DNA of 24,174 nucleotides from JAEZKC01 sp046538945. GTDB lineage: Bacteria > Fibrobacterota > Chitinivibrionia > Chitinivibrionales > Chitinispirillaceae. The notes under the pieces are model-generated. The model did no database searches and was not told the origin of the DNA. It saw only the letters and a list, made by a program, of their open reading frames with translations. This document shows, piece after piece, positions 22,985 through 24,174 of the stretch. Where the stretch lies: positions 1 through 24,174 of the forward strand of contig JBKHHW010000036.1 of assembly GCA_046538945.1 (NCBI GenBank). The letters run 5' to 3'. Numbering within the stretch: the stretch's first letter is position 1; each line of letters starts with the position of its first letter. A program made the position numbers and the translations under genes.

Positions 22985-23467
22985 CACTCCCCCATTGCGG
23001 GTCGGGAGCATGAACTTGAAATCAATGGGAAGCACAAGATTGGTGAATTCGTGAACCACACTGATCTCCAAAGTACCGGACGAGTTCTCCGCGATTCCTC
23101 CGTATTCGACTCTGGAATCAACCTCCTGGTCCATCGCAAGTTTGGATGCGGCACTCCGTACTCCAAGCCCTGCGGACACAGACAGCACTCGACCGAAGGA
23201 TTGTTCATATGCAACGGTGAATGCGGGTGCGAACCGGGGATAAATATCCATGTTGTCAACGGCTATGGCACGGGAAAACGGATTGGCTCCGCCAAGATTC
23301 TCCATATAGTTGTCATACACAAAACCCGCAGTCAGAGTATCCATTTCTTTACTGAGCGGACCGATGAAGGAAAGACCAGCGGAAAAACGGAAACCGCTGC
23401 CGTCAGCAGCAACCGACTGTATGACTATGCTCAGTATAACCAGCACAAGCAGGCGTAATGCTTTCAT
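22679..23467 (-). CDS. Outer-membrane beta-barrel protein, array copy 1
   Basis: The product is 262 aa with signal peptide MKALRLLVLVILSIVIQSVA and mature start ADGSGFRFSAGLSFIGPLS. Strands of alternating polarity run to the C-terminal FSILELGFRFNTGR. It is paralogous to copy 2 along its length and nearly identical in its last ~100 residues. ATG 23467 has AAGGA seven bases upstream, and its leader is nearly the same as that of copy 2, so both probably share regulation. The long frame on the opposite strand over this gene is a mirror artefact of its codon pattern. The likely role is an outer-membrane or surface barrel; its ligand is unknown. Confidence 0.8.
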   Translation of the reverse strand: MKALRLLVLVILSIVIQSVAADGSGFRFSAGLSFIGPLSKEMDTLTAGFVYDNYMENLGGANPFSRAIAVDNMDIYPRFAPAFTVAYEQSFGRVLSVSAGLGVRSAASKLAMDQEVDSRVEYGGIAENSSGTLEISVVHEFTNLVLPIDFKFMLPTRNGGVFLAIGPEVSFLLAAKRTDDVKNTFNPDHSIHTEADIRDDYVSVGLGVGFRLGWEKRVGNHNLLLQTGYTGGLNDMAKDEIITMKNIEFSILELGFRFNTGR

Positions 23468-23552
23468 TAGACATCCTTTTTTGACACTGATATGTTCTTA
23501 CACTCCTGTTTTACAGGACACAGAGTGGTAGTGACTGTATTCTGTTACGATT

Positions 23553-24174
23553 TCAATTTCCGGTACTGAATTTGAACCCGAGCTGAAGAAGTGTGATTTC
23601 CCCGTTTTTTATCCCCAGGTCTTCATTTTCAGAAATGTTTGTAAGCCCTCCCATGTAGCCGGATTCAAGGAAAAGAGTGTGCTTTCCGATAGCTATTTCC
23701 CCCCCCAGCCTGAAACCCAGCCCCATGCTGAATGTTTTGTAATAATCTGTGACATCTGTTTCCGAAGACCTGTTTTTCTCCGTTGTAACAGTATATGTGA
23801 TATCCTCTTTGTATTTTGCCCCGAGCATAAAGGAGAACTCAGGTCCGGCAGTAAGATAGAGTCCCCCCCAGCTTAACGGAAGCAGTACCTTCACCTCGAC
23901 AGGAACAACCAGATTGGTGAAGCTGTTCACCATGCTCAGAGAAAGATTGTTGCTGTCAACAGAGATAATTTCACCATTACTGTTATACTCATAGGCGCTT
24001 CCCTGCTCCAGTGAATAGGTGGATGATGCGAAGCGGATTCCAAGTCCGGCAGAAAAGGACAGCACGCGGTTGAACGAGTGTTCGTATCCTGCAGTCACTG
24101 CGGGTGCGATGTCCGACTGAAAAACAAAGTCGGCATCGATGAAATCGGCCCTCATAACGGAATCCACCCATCCA
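23553..24174 (-). CDS. Outer-membrane beta-barrel protein, array copy 3 (5' end outside window)
   Basis: The reading frame runs off the right edge, so about the first 60 residues (signal peptide and first strands) are missing. The visible 206 residues align with copies 1 and 2: IAPAVTAGYEHSFNRVLSFS, FTNLVVPVEVKVLLP, GLYLTAGPEFSFMLGAKYKE, MGLGFRLGGEIAIGKHTLFL and the final LLQLGFKFSTGN. It is more distant from the other two than they are from each other, so it is the older branch of the array. It precedes copy 1 by 85 bases in transcription order; no terminator is obvious between them. Confidence 0.78.
   Translation of the reverse strand, partial: GWVDSVMRADFIDADFVFQSDIAPAVTAGYEHSFNRVLSFSAGLGIRFASSTYSLEQGSAYEYNSNGEIISVDSNNLSLSMVNSFTNLVVPVEVKVLLPLSWGGLYLTAGPEFSFMLGAKYKEDITYTVTTEKNRSSETDVTDYYKTFSMGLGFRLGGEIAIGKHTLFLESGYMGGLTNISENEDLGIKNGEITLLQLGFKFSTGN

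Noticed and set aside
22658..23458. Long plus-strand frame opposite barrel copy 1, duplicated opposite copy 2 at 21727-22302
   Set aside because: The apparent conservation between the two antisense frames is due to the duplicated DNA, and the barrel genes on the minus strand have signal peptides and ribosome sites.

Overview
The window looks like a chromosomal stretch from a fairly GC-rich, Gram-negative, free-living bacterium. It has lipoproteins, outer-membrane barrels and a polysaccharide export system, plus a sigma-54 activator, P-II and ammonium-channel genes. The mix of a PAC2-family protein, a DUF1573 protein and a glycosyltransferase/toroid fusion would fit the Fibrobacterota/FCB neighbourhood, but that placement is a guess from gene content. 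No rRNA, tRNA, CRISPR or insertion sequence was recognised.

Layout. Positions 1-7.3 kb carry mostly unrelated housekeeping-type genes: a GH5 glycosidase, an RNase D-like exonuclease overlapping a convergent GNAT acetyltransferase, a secreted DUF1573 protein followed by a clear intrinsic terminator, a PAC2 protein, a small unknown protein, and a glycosyltransferase fusion whose donor-binding half appears to be deleted. From 7.3 to 14.5 kb, a single-domain response regulator lies divergent to a four-gene exopolysaccharide operon: Wza-like exporter, Wzc-like tyrosine kinase, AsnB-type amidotransferase and a membrane-anchored conserved protein. From 14.5 to 15.5 kb, a decayed HigBA/RelE-type toxin-antitoxin cassette sits exactly between two 60-bp perfect direct repeats. 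From 15.6 to 19.2 kb come a NifA-like GAF/AAA+/Fis sigma-54 activator and, convergently, an amtB-glnK operon. From 19.3 kb to the right edge, on the minus strand, is a tandem array of two lineage-specific secreted families (a beta-barrel and an unknown secreted protein). It contains intact copies, truncated relics and a 343-bp perfectly identical segment.

The unifying signal is regulatory. Consensus-like sigma-54 (-24/-12) promoters, each with the canonical 10 bases between the invariant GG and GC, lie before amtB (perfect match), before the response regulator, before the exopolysaccharide operon, and more weakly before its last gene and before the PAC2 gene. The amtB promoter also has three copies of a 10-bp palindrome just upstream, as expected of activator sites. 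With a NifA-like activator encoded between the operons, the sequence suggests a sigma-54 circuit linking nitrogen status (GlnK/AmtB) to an exopolysaccharide that includes a glutamine-dependent amidotransferase. The promoters and gene identities are read from sequence; the circuit is inference.
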